A DNA stretch of 32,315 nucleotides from Cyanobacteria bacterium GSL.Bin1 (lineage in GTDB: Bacteria > Cyanobacteriota > Cyanobacteriia > Cyanobacteriales > Rubidibacteraceae): NCBI GenBank assembly GCA_009909085.1, contig JAAANX010000184.1, positions 1 to 32,315 on the forward strand. Reading direction: 5' to 3'. Positions 9,801-16,370 of this stretch are shown piece by piece. Under the pieces are notes generated by a model. That model was not told where the DNA came from. It ran no database searches and worked only from the letters and a program-made list of their open reading frames with translations. Each line of letters opens with the position of its first letter. Within the stretch, counting starts at the first letter, position 1. The position numbers were made by a program, and so were the translations under genes.

Positions 9801-12800
9801 ACTCGGCAACAGGGTGTCCAGTTGCAGGGTCAATCCCTAAAATCCGAATGACTTGAGAATCAGCAGAAACATCAGCGTTAAATTCACCCGTACCATCGGT
9901 TCCCAATGGCGTTTGGATGAAAGCATAAAGAATTCCTGCTTCTGTATCTAAGGAAACTGCTTCAAAGCCACGACCATCTCGTGCGCTGAGGTAGGCTTCA
10001 GGGAGCGTTTCGCTACCAAACGTTACATTATCAGTGGTATCCGGATCAGTGCCTTTAGGGACAAAGCGATTAATTAGCGTTCCATGTTGGTTAAAGTGGT
10101 AAATGGAAGGACGATATTCATCCACTGCCCAAAATGTTTCATCGGCAGGGTTAACCACTATGCCTTCCAAATCAGCCCCAAAGGGATCAAAATCAAGCGG
10201 TTCTCCCTCTGCATTGACAGGTTGAAGACCATCGTCATCTCCTTCTAAATTGGGTAATCCAGTGAGAGGAATCGTGCCCCCATTACCATCAGGACGATTA
10301 AGAGAAATGGTTTCTTTAAAGCTAATCTCTCCTGTTTCTTGGTTAAATTCAAAGCGATAGAGCGTTGGCTGATGATCAGGCAGCTGATACTGGGTAACGT
10401 CATCATTGCCATCATTATTAGTGTCTTCGCTTGTTGAAGGACCAATATCAGGATGAGTGATAAATTTTAAATTACCGTTGTCTGCAATACCCTCAAAAAA
10501 TAAACCCGATAGTCCACCGAGAGGAACATCAGAGGCACCTTCAGGGGTTAATAGAGGATTGGCTGCGAGCAGTTCATTACTCAGTTCAAATTGTTCAAGA
10601 GTCGGTAAGCCTTTACTTTGGTCTTTAAAGCCTAGAGGCAAAACATCAACGACTGTTCCAAAATCAGGATTGACTTCGAGCTCATCGTCTTCATTCAGAA
10701 GGGTTTCTCGTAGATCAACAACCGCGAAGGCATTATTTTCTTGCAGAGAGACATAGGCATAATTATTATCAGGAGTAACGGTAATATATTCCGGTTCTAA
10801 ATCCTGAGCAACAGTTGCATTGGGTCCAAAAATCCTTACCCCACGATTAATCAGGGCTGCTTTTTGAGCATTAAAAGCAGTAAAGTTAGCATTATCAACG
10901 GTTGCGTTTTCTAACCCAGCTGAAATATCGATAATGCTCACTGATCCTTCAGGATCAACAGTATAATCATCACTAGGTTCCCCTTCGTTGGCAACTAAGA
11001 TTTTGGTTCCATCCGGACTAAACGTTACCATGTCCGGCAGAACACCTACTTCTGCTAAAAGCTGAAGATTGCCATCAGTATCAAAAAGAGCAACTTTTCC
11101 ATTCGCATCAACTGCTTCGGCTTCAATTGCCACTGCAACAATGCCATTCTTGACAGCAACACTGTTTGCTCCATCGCCAAATTGAGTGGCATCAATTTGA
11201 AAAATGCGAGTGGGATTGGTGGGATCGCTCAGATCAAGAGCATCAATCGTGGTTGCATCGGAATTAACAACAAATAGGCGTTGTGTTTGTGCATCGTAGG
11301 CAACAATCTCTGCTGCCCCTTCGTCAAATACTCCCGTTTCAAAAGTTCCAATGGGATTCAGTTCAATTGCCATATCATTATCTCTAGAGAGGTTTACACT
11401 TGCGACAAGCGGTTCGTGATCGCTTGCAGGGTCCGTAAATTCGGCATTGGTGTGAACAATGTCAAATTCAGCAGTTTCGGTTAAGTTATCGCTAACGAAA
11501 ATGTGATCGAGGACTTGAGAGTTGCCTTGGAAAATGAAGCTATACCGCTCGTTTTCGGGAATCGTTTCGATTAAGTTATTTAAGCTCGATCCGAGGGTTT
11601 CCTGAATTGGGTCAACAAATTCAAATTCGTTGAAGTCGCCTAACGCGACAATATTGTCAACATCAAGACTGTCAACGTATGCTTTAACGGCTTCGGCTTG
11701 GGCTGCTCGCTCGTTATAACTGCCATTAACAAAACGATCCGCTGCTGGGAGATTATCTAAAACCTCTTGCGGCAGACCTTTTTTTGCGCCGTTTTGCAGT
11801 TCTTCAAAGGGTTGATCTAGGCCTAAAATGCCACTGCTACCGCCTTTTGAGGAAAAGTGGTTATTAATGACAGTGACTTCTTCCCCATTCAATTCAAACG
11901 TCGCACGCAAGGGAATGCGACTGCCAAAGAAGGGATTATCTGGGTTTTCTGCTTGCGCTTGCGGATCAGTAAGCGGTTCCACCGAGCCTTCCACTAGATT
12001 GACTCGTTCCGGGTTAAATAGGAAGGCATTGCGAATATTGCCCCCCGGTGCGCCCCCTGTGGGACGGACAATTTCGCCAGCTTCGTTTGCAAAGGCGGGA
12101 ACAATGCCAGGAGTGTCGATGAATTTATAGGTCGGACCCCCGGCTGCCGCGATCGCGTCAACTAAGGTTTGTAAAGTCACATCAGCGGCACTCACGTCGC
12201 TAACCATTTCACCGTCATTGTCCTGGATTTCTTGCAACCCAATGACATCAGGGGAATTGAGGTTATCGACAATTTGTGTAGCAATGCGCTCAAAGCGTCC
12301 ATCTGCCACATCGGTATCTTCCCCATCTTCATCATTAGGATCGAGATTGAGGACGTTGTAGCTGGCAAGGGTTAAGTTTCCTTCTTTTGTCGCGATCGCG
12401 CTAGTTTCCGGTTCTAGTTCGGAAGGGGTAGCGCTAAAGGCTTGGGTGGGCAGAATTTCAAAATTGCCAAAGCTATAGCCAACGACACCGGTGACATCTT
12501 TAAGTTGGGTCCCCACATTGACTTGAGGAAAATCAAAATCAGGTAAAAGATCACTGTCGTAATCAATTTGGACTCGTTCTGGGTTAAAGTCATCCGGGCT
12601 GATGTTGAGCGTACCGCGATCGCTAATTTCCGTTGCCGCTTCACCATTATCGACAACTGTGAAGATTTCTCCAAAACGATTGGTGGGACCAATAGCAACC
12701 GGATTCTGGGCAGTGACTAACATTCCCTCTAGAGATTCAAAGAAGTCGATACCTGCTTCATCAGGATTAAATTCAGCAAAGGCATCCCCATCAATATTTT

Positions 12801-13170
12801 CACTCGGAGGAATGCGCCCGCCTTCCCCAATGAGGACTGGGGTGGGAAGTGGGTTTCCCTCACTCACCACTTCAATAGTGTCGGGGAAAGCAAATTGTGT
12901 TGTTGTTAGATTACGATTTGCTTCCCCTCCTGGCTGGAATTCACTGACTTCGCCAGTCACATTAACTTTATCTCCTACGCTAACGGTAGGAAGACTATCT
13001 GTAAAAACAAAAATTCCGTCGGAAGTCCTCGGATCGCGATCGCCACTGGGATCTTGTATGTAAAATCCATCATCGAGCACTGCTGTTACGATGACACCCT
13101 CTACAGTGACAACTTCACCGACAAATGGAGACCGATGACCAACTCCTTGGACTTCGTGAATTGTTGACAT
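3808..13170 (-). CDS. giant secreted multi-domain nuclease / phytase-like / 5'-nucleotidase phosphate scavenger
   Basis: About 3120 residues. I chose the ATG at 13170, preceded by GGAG six bases upstream; a TTG codon sits just before it. Domains by approximate residue: 1-255, ExeM-like OB region (VEGVIVTAV, GFYIQDPSGDRD); 263-596, endonuclease/exonuclease/phosphatase with ASYNVLNL, GLQEIQDND, NNHFSSKGG, ALGDFNEF and SDHEPL; 604-1725, choice-of-anchor-I (PhoA-like) propeller, interrupted by a phytase-like esterase domain (848-1260) and a CHRD domain (1331-1488); 1728-2243, second, uninterrupted propeller; 2260-2920, metallophosphatase and 5'-nucleotidase C-terminal domain (SAGDN, GNHEFDAG, NGGGIRAPI); 2955-3120, DUF4114-like tail ending GGGDQDFNDLVFQLDFA. 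No signal peptide is visible, so type I secretion or another C-terminal route is likely. The role is inferred: hydrolysis of extracellular nucleic acids, phytate-like esters and nucleotides to release phosphate. Pho-box-like repeats lie 132 bp upstream. Confidence 0.85.
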   Translation of the reverse strand: MSTIHEVQGVGHRSPFVGEVVTVEGVIVTAVLDDGFYIQDPSGDRDPRTSDGIFVFTDSLPTVSVGDKVNVTGEVSEFQPGGEANRNLTTTQFAFPDTIEVVSEGNPLPTPVLIGEGGRIPPSENIDGDAFAEFNPDEAGIDFFESLEGMLVTAQNPVAIGPTNRFGEIFTVVDNGEAATEISDRGTLNISPDDFNPERVQIDYDSDLLPDFDFPQVNVGTQLKDVTGVVGYSFGNFEILPTQAFSATPSELEPETSAIATKEGNLTLASYNVLNLDPNDEDGEDTDVADGRFERIATQIVDNLNSPDVIGLQEIQDNDGEMVSDVSAADVTLQTLVDAIAAAGGPTYKFIDTPGIVPAFANEAGEIVRPTGGAPGGNIRNAFLFNPERVNLVEGSVEPLTDPQAQAENPDNPFFGSRIPLRATFELNGEEVTVINNHFSSKGGSSGILGLDQPFEELQNGAKKGLPQEVLDNLPAADRFVNGSYNERAAQAEAVKAYVDSLDVDNIVALGDFNEFEFVDPIQETLGSSLNNLIETIPENERYSFIFQGNSQVLDHIFVSDNLTETAEFDIVHTNAEFTDPASDHEPLVASVNLSRDNDMAIELNPIGTFETGVFDEGAAEIVAYDAQTQRLFVVNSDATTIDALDLSDPTNPTRIFQIDATQFGDGANSVAVKNGIVAVAIEAEAVDANGKVALFDTDGNLQLLAEVGVLPDMVTFSPDGTKILVANEGEPSDDYTVDPEGSVSIIDISAGLENATVDNANFTAFNAQKAALINRGVRIFGPNATVAQDLEPEYITVTPDNNYAYVSLQENNAFAVVDLRETLLNEDDELEVNPDFGTVVDVLPLGFKDQSKGLPTLEQFELSNELLAANPLLTPEGASDVPLGGLSGLFFEGIADNGNLKFITHPDIGPSTSEDTNNDGNDDVTQYQLPDHQPTLYRFEFNQETGEISFKETISLNRPDGNGGTIPLTGLPNLEGDDDGLQPVNAEGEPLDFDPFGADLEGIVVNPADETFWAVDEYRPSIYHFNQHGTLINRFVPKGTDPDTTDNVTFGSETLPEAYLSARDGRGFEAVSLDTEAGILYAFIQTPLGTDGTGEFNADVSADSQVIRILGIDPATGHPVAEYVYLLEKPAFSEGNIDKIGAATFAGNGKFFVVERDSGTESTSNKVVYEINLSGATNLLGEDALSLPDDTTLEQLTPDELVAEGIRPVSKVEVTNLPSLGYLPSDKPEGIALLDDGSLAVLNDNDFEPEEKDTSLGIISFDKSNQLDASDEDGINLQNIPSFGMLQPDAIASFEVEGQNFIITANEGDAREYEGDPGLIEEVGLDDLAVNATPITATLTGDQEVPPVNTEATGTATMSFNPSATAFDYKVTVDDLDFGEFLDGTPQTPDDEGDDVTLMHIHGAPRGENGPVIFGVISPDDDIDDREFTLNDDGSVTISGTWDSGDGETDLEEFADQVSDAGFEQELDFYWNIHTEEFPAGEIRGQLERGAPESFLDLNDDNRPDAFTDEVVPGETLNDLLAEDRLGALDFTNATGDIDEDGLIEQLHNFGGRSFSIFDEFGNLVFDSGDEFERITAEQLPNDFNSDNTENDSFDSRSDAKGPEPEAIITGVVEGTTYAFIGLERVGGIMVYELSNPSDPEFVQYVNNRTFRDADGNPIPAQLEDGTVNPEVGDLGPEGFDFISAEESPSGEALLAVGNEVSGTTTLFSVSDMVEEPEPEVPQPSNELELSVAGTFETGVFDEGAAEIVAYDAETQRLFVVNSDATTVDILDVSDPTSPTRIDQIDATAFGDSANSVAVNNGIVAVAIAGEAVDAKGQVVFFDSDGNELNSVEVGVLPDMVTFSPDGSKVLTANEGEPSDDYETDPEGSVSIIDISGGVENATVTNAGFTAFNDQQEALEASGVRIFGPDATVAQDLEPEYITVSPDSSTAYVALQENNAFAVVDLNAGAVTDILPLGFKDHSQIGNKIDPSANGEINIQNVPTFGMLQPDAIATFETNDETFIITANEGDSRDYDGFSEEATLGDLQEEGLLDLNNDGEADAADDLPFADFNTSDQLGNLLLTNSTGDVDEDGLIEQLHSFGGRSFSIFNEAGELVFDSGEDFERIVAEQIPEGFNTTNDENDSFDDRSSDKGPEPEAVATGVIGGTPYAFIGLERVGGIMVYNVSNPTDPQFVQYLNNRDFSVQFDTDDEGDPNPTQEQLSQARDLGPEGFNFISAEESPNGNPLLAVGNEVSGTTTLYNIADIGQEDPSDPSEDPSESFTLQLFHASDLEGGVDAIDNAPNFAAIIDQLEEEFENTLTISAGDNVIPGPFFNAALFAEDQVLNDAANTLFGLPNDVNGDGQPEQYESLAGDRGRIDMSIMNAIGFDASAIGNHEFDAGSDALASFIGPALEEAGLADDEWLGTQLPYLSANLNFSNNESLSSLATDQILSDREFVTGPEESFLEEITPRIAPAAIFERGGEQIGVVGATTPLLQELSSPGDTEIVGPNENNVQALADVLQPVIDNIADQGVNKIILTTHLQQIALEQELIGELSGVDIVIAGGSDTLLADETDTLRPGDEADDNYPLLTENADGDPAAIVSSAGEYSYVGRLVAEFDANGVLVPESIDPEISGAFATTEDIVTEVSGDTDPFAEGTKGAEVQNLVNSVEAIVNEQDGNLFGQTEVFLDGRREEVRTEETNLGNLTADANLATAQAEDESVVVSIKNGGGIRAPIGEVGDNGELLPPQANPDTGKEDGQISQLDLVNSLRFNNGLTLLTVTRSELEQLVEHGVAGTAPGNTPGQFPQVGGLEFSFDPTQSAIEFNDDGSLVTDGDRLQSLAITDENGEPVDVIVENGELVGNPDEEIRLVTLNFLADGGDGYPFDDFGENRLDLVDSEAERTGEATFADDGSEQDALAEFLVENFPIGGNTAFDEAETAPAEDERIVNLSVQNGEVEPPESPDSPDSPVLEEPGVFDLTNENVFGPAGEVVTANLVSEVISLGVFNNLVGFYSVADEAGGIDTDDDDIVDLTPGEDGYTEAALANAKDAILKEGQTGSIELTSGEIVVPFLLAQGGDLDEIPAELPAGVQAYFPYIAANADGVDHFRLLSDNSLGIEDLAGGGDQDFNDLVFQLDFA

Positions 13171-13301
13171 CAATCACTCCTCTCTCTAATTTTTTACTTA
13201 TACTTAAGTGATTTAAAAACAATCAAAAATAATAGTAATTGAATCACTCAAATCTTCATAGCCAACTTATCATAAAACCATTACTTTTATCGGCTATTTT
13301 T

Positions 13302-13339
13302 TGGTTAAAAAAAGGTTATTAATTTAAGAGAAGGTTATC
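13302..13339 (-). promoter_or_regulatory. candidate Pho box (SphR/PhoB site) of the giant gene
   Basis: On the minus strand there are four Pho-box-like octamers in two pairs: GATAACCT-TCT-CTTAAATT (13339-13321) and AATAACCT-TTT-TTTAACCA (13320-13302). Each pair has the 3-bp spacer of cyanobacterial Pho boxes, whose repeat is about (C/T)TTAA(C/T)(C/T)(A/T). TTTAACCA matches fully, CTTAAATT 7 of 8, and the other two 6 of 8. The element is 132 bp upstream of the ATG of a gene encoding phosphatase and nuclease domains, which fits phosphate control. Confidence 0.6.
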
Positions 13340-13433
13340 ATTTAATTATCCATTAATTAAAATTGAAAGTCTGAAGCCTTTGTAGCAAGAAAAATTAAAT
13401 TAATAACATCAATGGCAGTGAATCTAAGCTTTC

Positions 13434-13452
13434 CTTAACCTCTTCTTAAGAA
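13434..13452 (+). promoter_or_regulatory. second Pho-box-like repeat, opposite orientation
   Basis: CTTAACCT-CTT-CTTAAGAA: one perfect Pho-box octamer and one weaker one with a 3-bp spacer, on the plus strand. No plus-strand gene follows for several kb, so it may be an accessory SphR site for the minus-strand giant gene, 264 bp away, or chance in AT-rich DNA. Confidence 0.35.
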
Positions 13453-13596
13453 TAAAGAATTAAAATTTTGCTTTTTTCTCAAATTTTTACTCAATGGGTT
13501 GAGCCAGTTTCTTTAACCGGCCCAAACCCAAATCAGAGGAAAAGAAATATTTTTTCGTTACTTTGGTATCAATCCTCTCTTCTCAAAATAAGATTT

Positions 13597-13630
13597 TCAC
13601 CTTTGCTCTAGCACAGTGGAACAAAGGTGA
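13597..13630 (-). terminator. strong hairpin downstream of the secreted-protein gene
   Basis: A perfect 9-bp inverted repeat TCACCTTTG / CAAAGGTGA (13597-13605 and 13622-13630), extendable by about four pairs after one mismatch. It lies about 105 bases beyond the stop of the minus-strand gene ending at 13736. Read on the minus strand it is followed by AAAATCTTATTTTG rather than a clean T-tract, so termination is only one possibility; it could also protect a 3' end. Confidence 0.4.
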
Positions 13631-13735
13631 TTCTCCTTGTTAATCAATTATTGAAGTGACTGGAATAACAGAATTAGTTAATTAAGATTGCTCAGATTAA
13701 GAAACAAAAAACGCTTAAGGTGATCAAAAAAACAT

Positions 13736-14653
13736 TTAATCGACTTCATTGTTATCAACGTATTGAGACGGATCTTGAGTTCCTTGTCCATCTTGGCAAG
13801 CAGATGTAGGGGTTCGAGTTGTAAAGTAAGGATTTCTTTGGGTCGCCATAGGCGGTAATGTGATCGAAGTCTCGAGAGGAAAAATGAGTTGCATTCCTTG
13901 CCGAATTTCCATCACTTTTGTTTCTTCGCGATCCGGAGGATCTGGCTCATTTATTCCCTGTGCGACACCAGCAGCGATCGATAAACCAAAACTCAATAAG
14001 TTACTTTGTTCATCCCCTAAAGCAGTTGGTCTGGAAACGAGCCAATCACTGAGATTATCGGAAACCCGGTAAGCAATTCCCCGTTGACCGCGATTAAACC
14101 CCCCAGAATAAAAAGTTCTACTACCACGTCGCGTATCCGTTAGAGCGGGAACTGCAACCGAGGGTGTGTTAATGGGAATATATCGTCCGCCAATGATCAC
14201 CGCTTTGGGCTCGAGTTTGATCCCTTCATTTTCAGTTGCATTAATATTTGCTCTGATCAAAGAGTTAATAGGAGCAATAACATTGCCATTACTATCCATA
14301 ATCGGTCGAGCAAGAGAGAGAGTTACAGGAAAACTTGATGCTTGCTCCTGATTGAATAAGACATTGGAACAAAAAGTGGTTATAACTGCTGACGATTTGG
14401 GAATAGTAACTTCCCGAGGTTCTTGAGAAGAAAAAGAATTATTTTGATTAGGAGAATTTTGCTCTCTTTCTTGTAATAAAGAATTGGAAGGTTCTGGTAC
14501 TTTCAAACGTGAGTCAGGCTTTTGATTGCTCAATTCATCAGTTTCAACAGACCCAGACTCTGGTAGTTTTGGTTTCTCTGCTAAGGCTATACTGGTTGAC
14601 TGGTTAAACGTTAACACAGCAAGAGAGGCTGTCAATAAATGTCGTAGTCGCAT
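13736..14653 (-). CDS. secreted/periplasmic protein of unknown function (weak TrbI/VirB10-like resemblance)
   Basis: 305 residues. The N-terminus, MRLRHLLTASLAVLTFNQS followed by IALAEKP, is a typical Sec signal peptide with probable cleavage after ALA near residue 25. Residues 26-90 are a low-complexity, Ser/Asn/Pro/Gln-rich linker. The folded part (about 90-275) contains FPVTLSLARPIMDSNGN, VIAPINSLIRANI and IIGGRYIPI, a beta-rich pattern that loosely recalls the VirB10/TrbI C-terminal barrel. A Gly-rich SFGLSIAAGVAQGI near 225 may be an amphipathic helix. I see no other conjugation gene, so I do not call it one. It lies between the giant gene and the RTX gene on the same strand, and may be an envelope partner of these secreted proteins (inference). 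Confidence 0.6.
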   Translation of the reverse strand: MRLRHLLTASLAVLTFNQSTSIALAEKPKLPESGSVETDELSNQKPDSRLKVPEPSNSLLQEREQNSPNQNNSFSSQEPREVTIPKSSAVITTFCSNVLFNQEQASSFPVTLSLARPIMDSNGNVIAPINSLIRANINATENEGIKLEPKAVIIGGRYIPINTPSVAVPALTDTRRGSRTFYSGGFNRGQRGIAYRVSDNLSDWLVSRPTALGDEQSNLLSFGLSIAAGVAQGINEPDPPDREETKVMEIRQGMQLIFPLETSITLPPMATQRNPYFTTRTPTSACQDGQGTQDPSQYVDNNEVD

Positions 14654-14744
14654 AACTTACAGAAATTGAATAATACTCATTAACAAAATTATTTCCAAAT
14701 CACCCCTCACACTCAATCAAAAATTGGCGCCGACCAGCGGTCTC

Positions 14745-14767
14745 ACGCCCCCCTCAATGGGAGGCGT
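14745..14767. repeat. inverted repeat downstream of the RTX gene
   Basis: ACGCCCCCC and GGGAGGCGT flank a 5-nt loop and pair over 9 bp with one mismatch. The hairpin lies about 70 bases beyond the stop of the minus-strand RTX gene and about 90 bases upstream of the next minus-strand start. There is no T-tract on either strand, so it may be an attenuating or processing hairpin rather than a classical terminator. Confidence 0.4.
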
Positions 14768-14838
14768 AATCTGTGACTCACAACATTAAAAATTGCTAAT
14801 AGAATCCTGACAAAGGAGCCTCAATTTAATCACTATAA

Positions 14839-15924
14839 TTAGGTCAACGTGAATATTGTTGAAGTTGTTTCAATCGTGCTGGACTGGACTCCTGACAAGA
14901 CAGCTAATGTTTCACCATCTAAGTTAAGTAGAGTATCGCTATCTTGTTGTTGAAGAGAAAGCTGCTCTATAGCGCCCGAGAACTGAAATTGATCTTCGCC
15001 AAGTTGAAAGTCTTCAATCGTGTCAGTCCCTTCACTTGTGGTTGATAGGATGAAGGTATCTTGACCATCGCCTCCTTCGAGGGTATCCTCACCAGCCCCG
15101 CCGAAAAGTTCATCATTACCGGCTTGACCGTTGAGGAGGTCGTCGCCGTCGCCCCCTTCTAAGATGTCATTGCCTTCACCGCCATTGAGGGCATCGTCAC
15201 CTGCTTCCCCTTGCAGCAAGTCGGCTCCGAGACCGCCAATGAGGCTATCATCCCCGTCGCCACCGGCAGCTGTGTCATCGCCACCGCCAGCCACGAGCAA
15301 GTCACTGTCGTCACCACCATTGAGTTCATCGGCCCCAGCATCGCCAAACAGGTTATCGGTGCCTTCATCGCCATTGAGTTCATCGTCACCAGCCCCGCCA
15401 AGGAGTTCATCATTCCCAGCTTGACCGTTGAGGAGGTCGTCGCCGTCGCCTCCTTCTAGGATGTCATTGCCTTCACCGCCATTGAGGGCATCGTCACCTG
15501 CTTCTCCTTGCAGCAAGTCGGCTCCGAGACCGCCAATGAGGCTATCATCCCCGTCGCCACCGGCAGCTGTGTCATCGCCACCGCCAGCCACGAGCAAGTC
15601 ACTGTCGTCACCACCATTGAGTTCATCGGCCCCAGCATCGCCAAACAGGTTATCGGTGCCTTCATCGCCATTGAGTTCATCGTCACCAGCCCCGCCGAGG
15701 AGTTCATCATTCCCAGCTTGACCGTTGAGGAGGTCGTCGCCGTCGCCTCCTTCTAGGATGTCATTGCCTTCACCGCCATTGAGGGCATCGTCACCTGCTT
15801 CCCCTTGCAGCAAGTCATCCCCTAGTCTGCCGATAATTAGATCATTACTATCTCCCCCTTCTAGAGTATCGTCACCTGTACTTCCAACTACAAAAACAAA
15901 AAAATCACGAATCTGTGTACTCAT
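14839..15924 (-). CDS. RTX-type Ca2+-binding repeat protein
   Basis: 361 residues, built mainly of glycine- and aspartate-rich nonapeptides of the hemolysin type (GGxGxDxLx), for example GDDTLEGGDSNDLIIGRLGDD and GGEGNDILEGGDGDDLLNG. The repeats run from about residue 13 to 290. The C-terminal 70 residues (DTFILSTTSEGTDTIEDF, then LGEDQFQFSG and STIFTLT) look like the RTX C-terminal region that carries the uncleaved type I secretion signal. There is no N-terminal signal peptide. Each nonapeptide turn should bind Ca2+ once outside the cell. The start ATG at 15924 has AGGAAGG about ten bases upstream. The repeats include a 99-residue block (11 nonapeptides) duplicated almost identically. No enzyme domain is seen, so it is probably a surface, matrix or adhesion-type protein. 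Confidence 0.8.
   Translation of the reverse strand: MSTQIRDFFVFVVGSTGDDTLEGGDSNDLIIGRLGDDLLQGEAGDDALNGGEGNDILEGGDGDDLLNGQAGNDELLGGAGDDELNGDEGTDNLFGDAGADELNGGDDSDLLVAGGGDDTAAGGDGDDSLIGGLGADLLQGEAGDDALNGGEGNDILEGGDGDDLLNGQAGNDELLGGAGDDELNGDEGTDNLFGDAGADELNGGDDSDLLVAGGGDDTAAGGDGDDSLIGGLGADLLQGEAGDDALNGGEGNDILEGGDGDDLLNGQAGNDELFGGAGEDTLEGGDGQDTFILSTTSEGTDTIEDFQLGEDQFQFSGAIEQLSLQQQDSDTLLNLDGETLAVLSGVQSSTIETTSTIFTLT
15131..15814 (-). repeat. 297-bp tandem repeat within the RTX gene (two full copies and one partial)
   Basis: 15131-15427 and 15428-15724 are two 297-bp copies that I align with only four differences, and a third partial copy runs from 15725 to about 15814 before diverging. 297 bp is 99 codons, or eleven RTX nonapeptides, so copy-number change keeps the reading frame. 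The near identity points to recent duplication or gene conversion. Confidence 0.9.
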
Positions 15925-16370
15925 ATCTATTCACCCTTCCTTTAAAGTGACAATTAATTTGATTTACGATTATTGGTTGCTAAATATTTACGCTTTAACT
16001 TACTCAAGCCAGATTAATGACAACTGCTGAGTAACTGTCATTTAAGTTGATCGCCTAGGGCACGTTAGCTTCAATACAGATAGAGAAGCGAAGAGTTACA
16101 GTTACTCCGCCGTGAAACGACAGAGCCTGCTGTAACCGTTGGTCAATTAGCTTCTTCAAGAAAAACCAAGACAAAGGCTATGTGCAAGGTTCGATTTGGT
16201 TTAATTATCTTGAGCCAAAAAAACTTACTTCGTGTCGTCCTAAACTTATAACTAACCATCCAATTTCTAAGACAAGCTCCACTCTTGAAAGTGGAGCTCG
16301 AAACCACAATCTGGAATCCTTATCCAAGTTAAAGGTATTTCAGAATTTACCCGTCAGGCCTAAAAAAGTT
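15925..16370. other. 446-bp intergenic region between the PhoX and RTX genes
   Basis: No credible gene. Next to the RTX start is a ribosome-binding stretch (AGGAAGG). An imperfect inverted repeat AATGACA / TGTCATT spans 16016-16042 with a 13-nt spacer, about 100 bp upstream of the RTX start, and could be an operator. A perfect hairpin is at 16275-16298. An open frame at 16182-16454 on the plus strand has no recognisable protein features and overlaps the PhoX gene. Confidence 0.5.
16275..16298 (-). terminator. hairpin downstream of the PhoX-like gene, possible terminator
   Basis: A perfect 9-bp stem, AGCTCCACT / AGTGGAGCT, with a 6-nt loop, about 75 bases past the stop of the minus-strand PhoX-like gene. 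On that strand it is followed by TGTCTTAG, so the U-run is poor. It could be a weak terminator or a remnant of a mobile-element end. Confidence 0.45.

Larger units (their letters stand above)
13171..13735. other. 565-bp AT-rich leader region of the giant gene
   Basis: The region between the giant gene and the secreted-protein gene is very AT-rich, with no credible gene on either strand. It contains the Pho-box-like repeats at 13302-13339 and 13434-13452, a GAGAGAGGAG ribosome-binding region just upstream of 13170, and the hairpin at 13597-13630. The long distance suggests a regulated promoter with an extended leader. Confidence 0.5.

Noticed and set aside
4241-13063. Many open frames of 60-150 codons on the opposite strand of the giant gene
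   Set aside because: They are shadows of the strongly biased Asp/Glu-rich coding frame; their products are low-complexity and Ser/Pro/Leu-rich with no domain features.
15131-15814. Regularly spaced repeats that at first sight could be a CRISPR array
   Set aside because: The units are translated RTX nonapeptides in an open gene, with no separate spacers.
16016-16298. Hairpins that might be ends of an IS200/IS605-type element
   Set aside because: No transposase remains are recognisable between or beside them, so I only describe them as inverted repeats.
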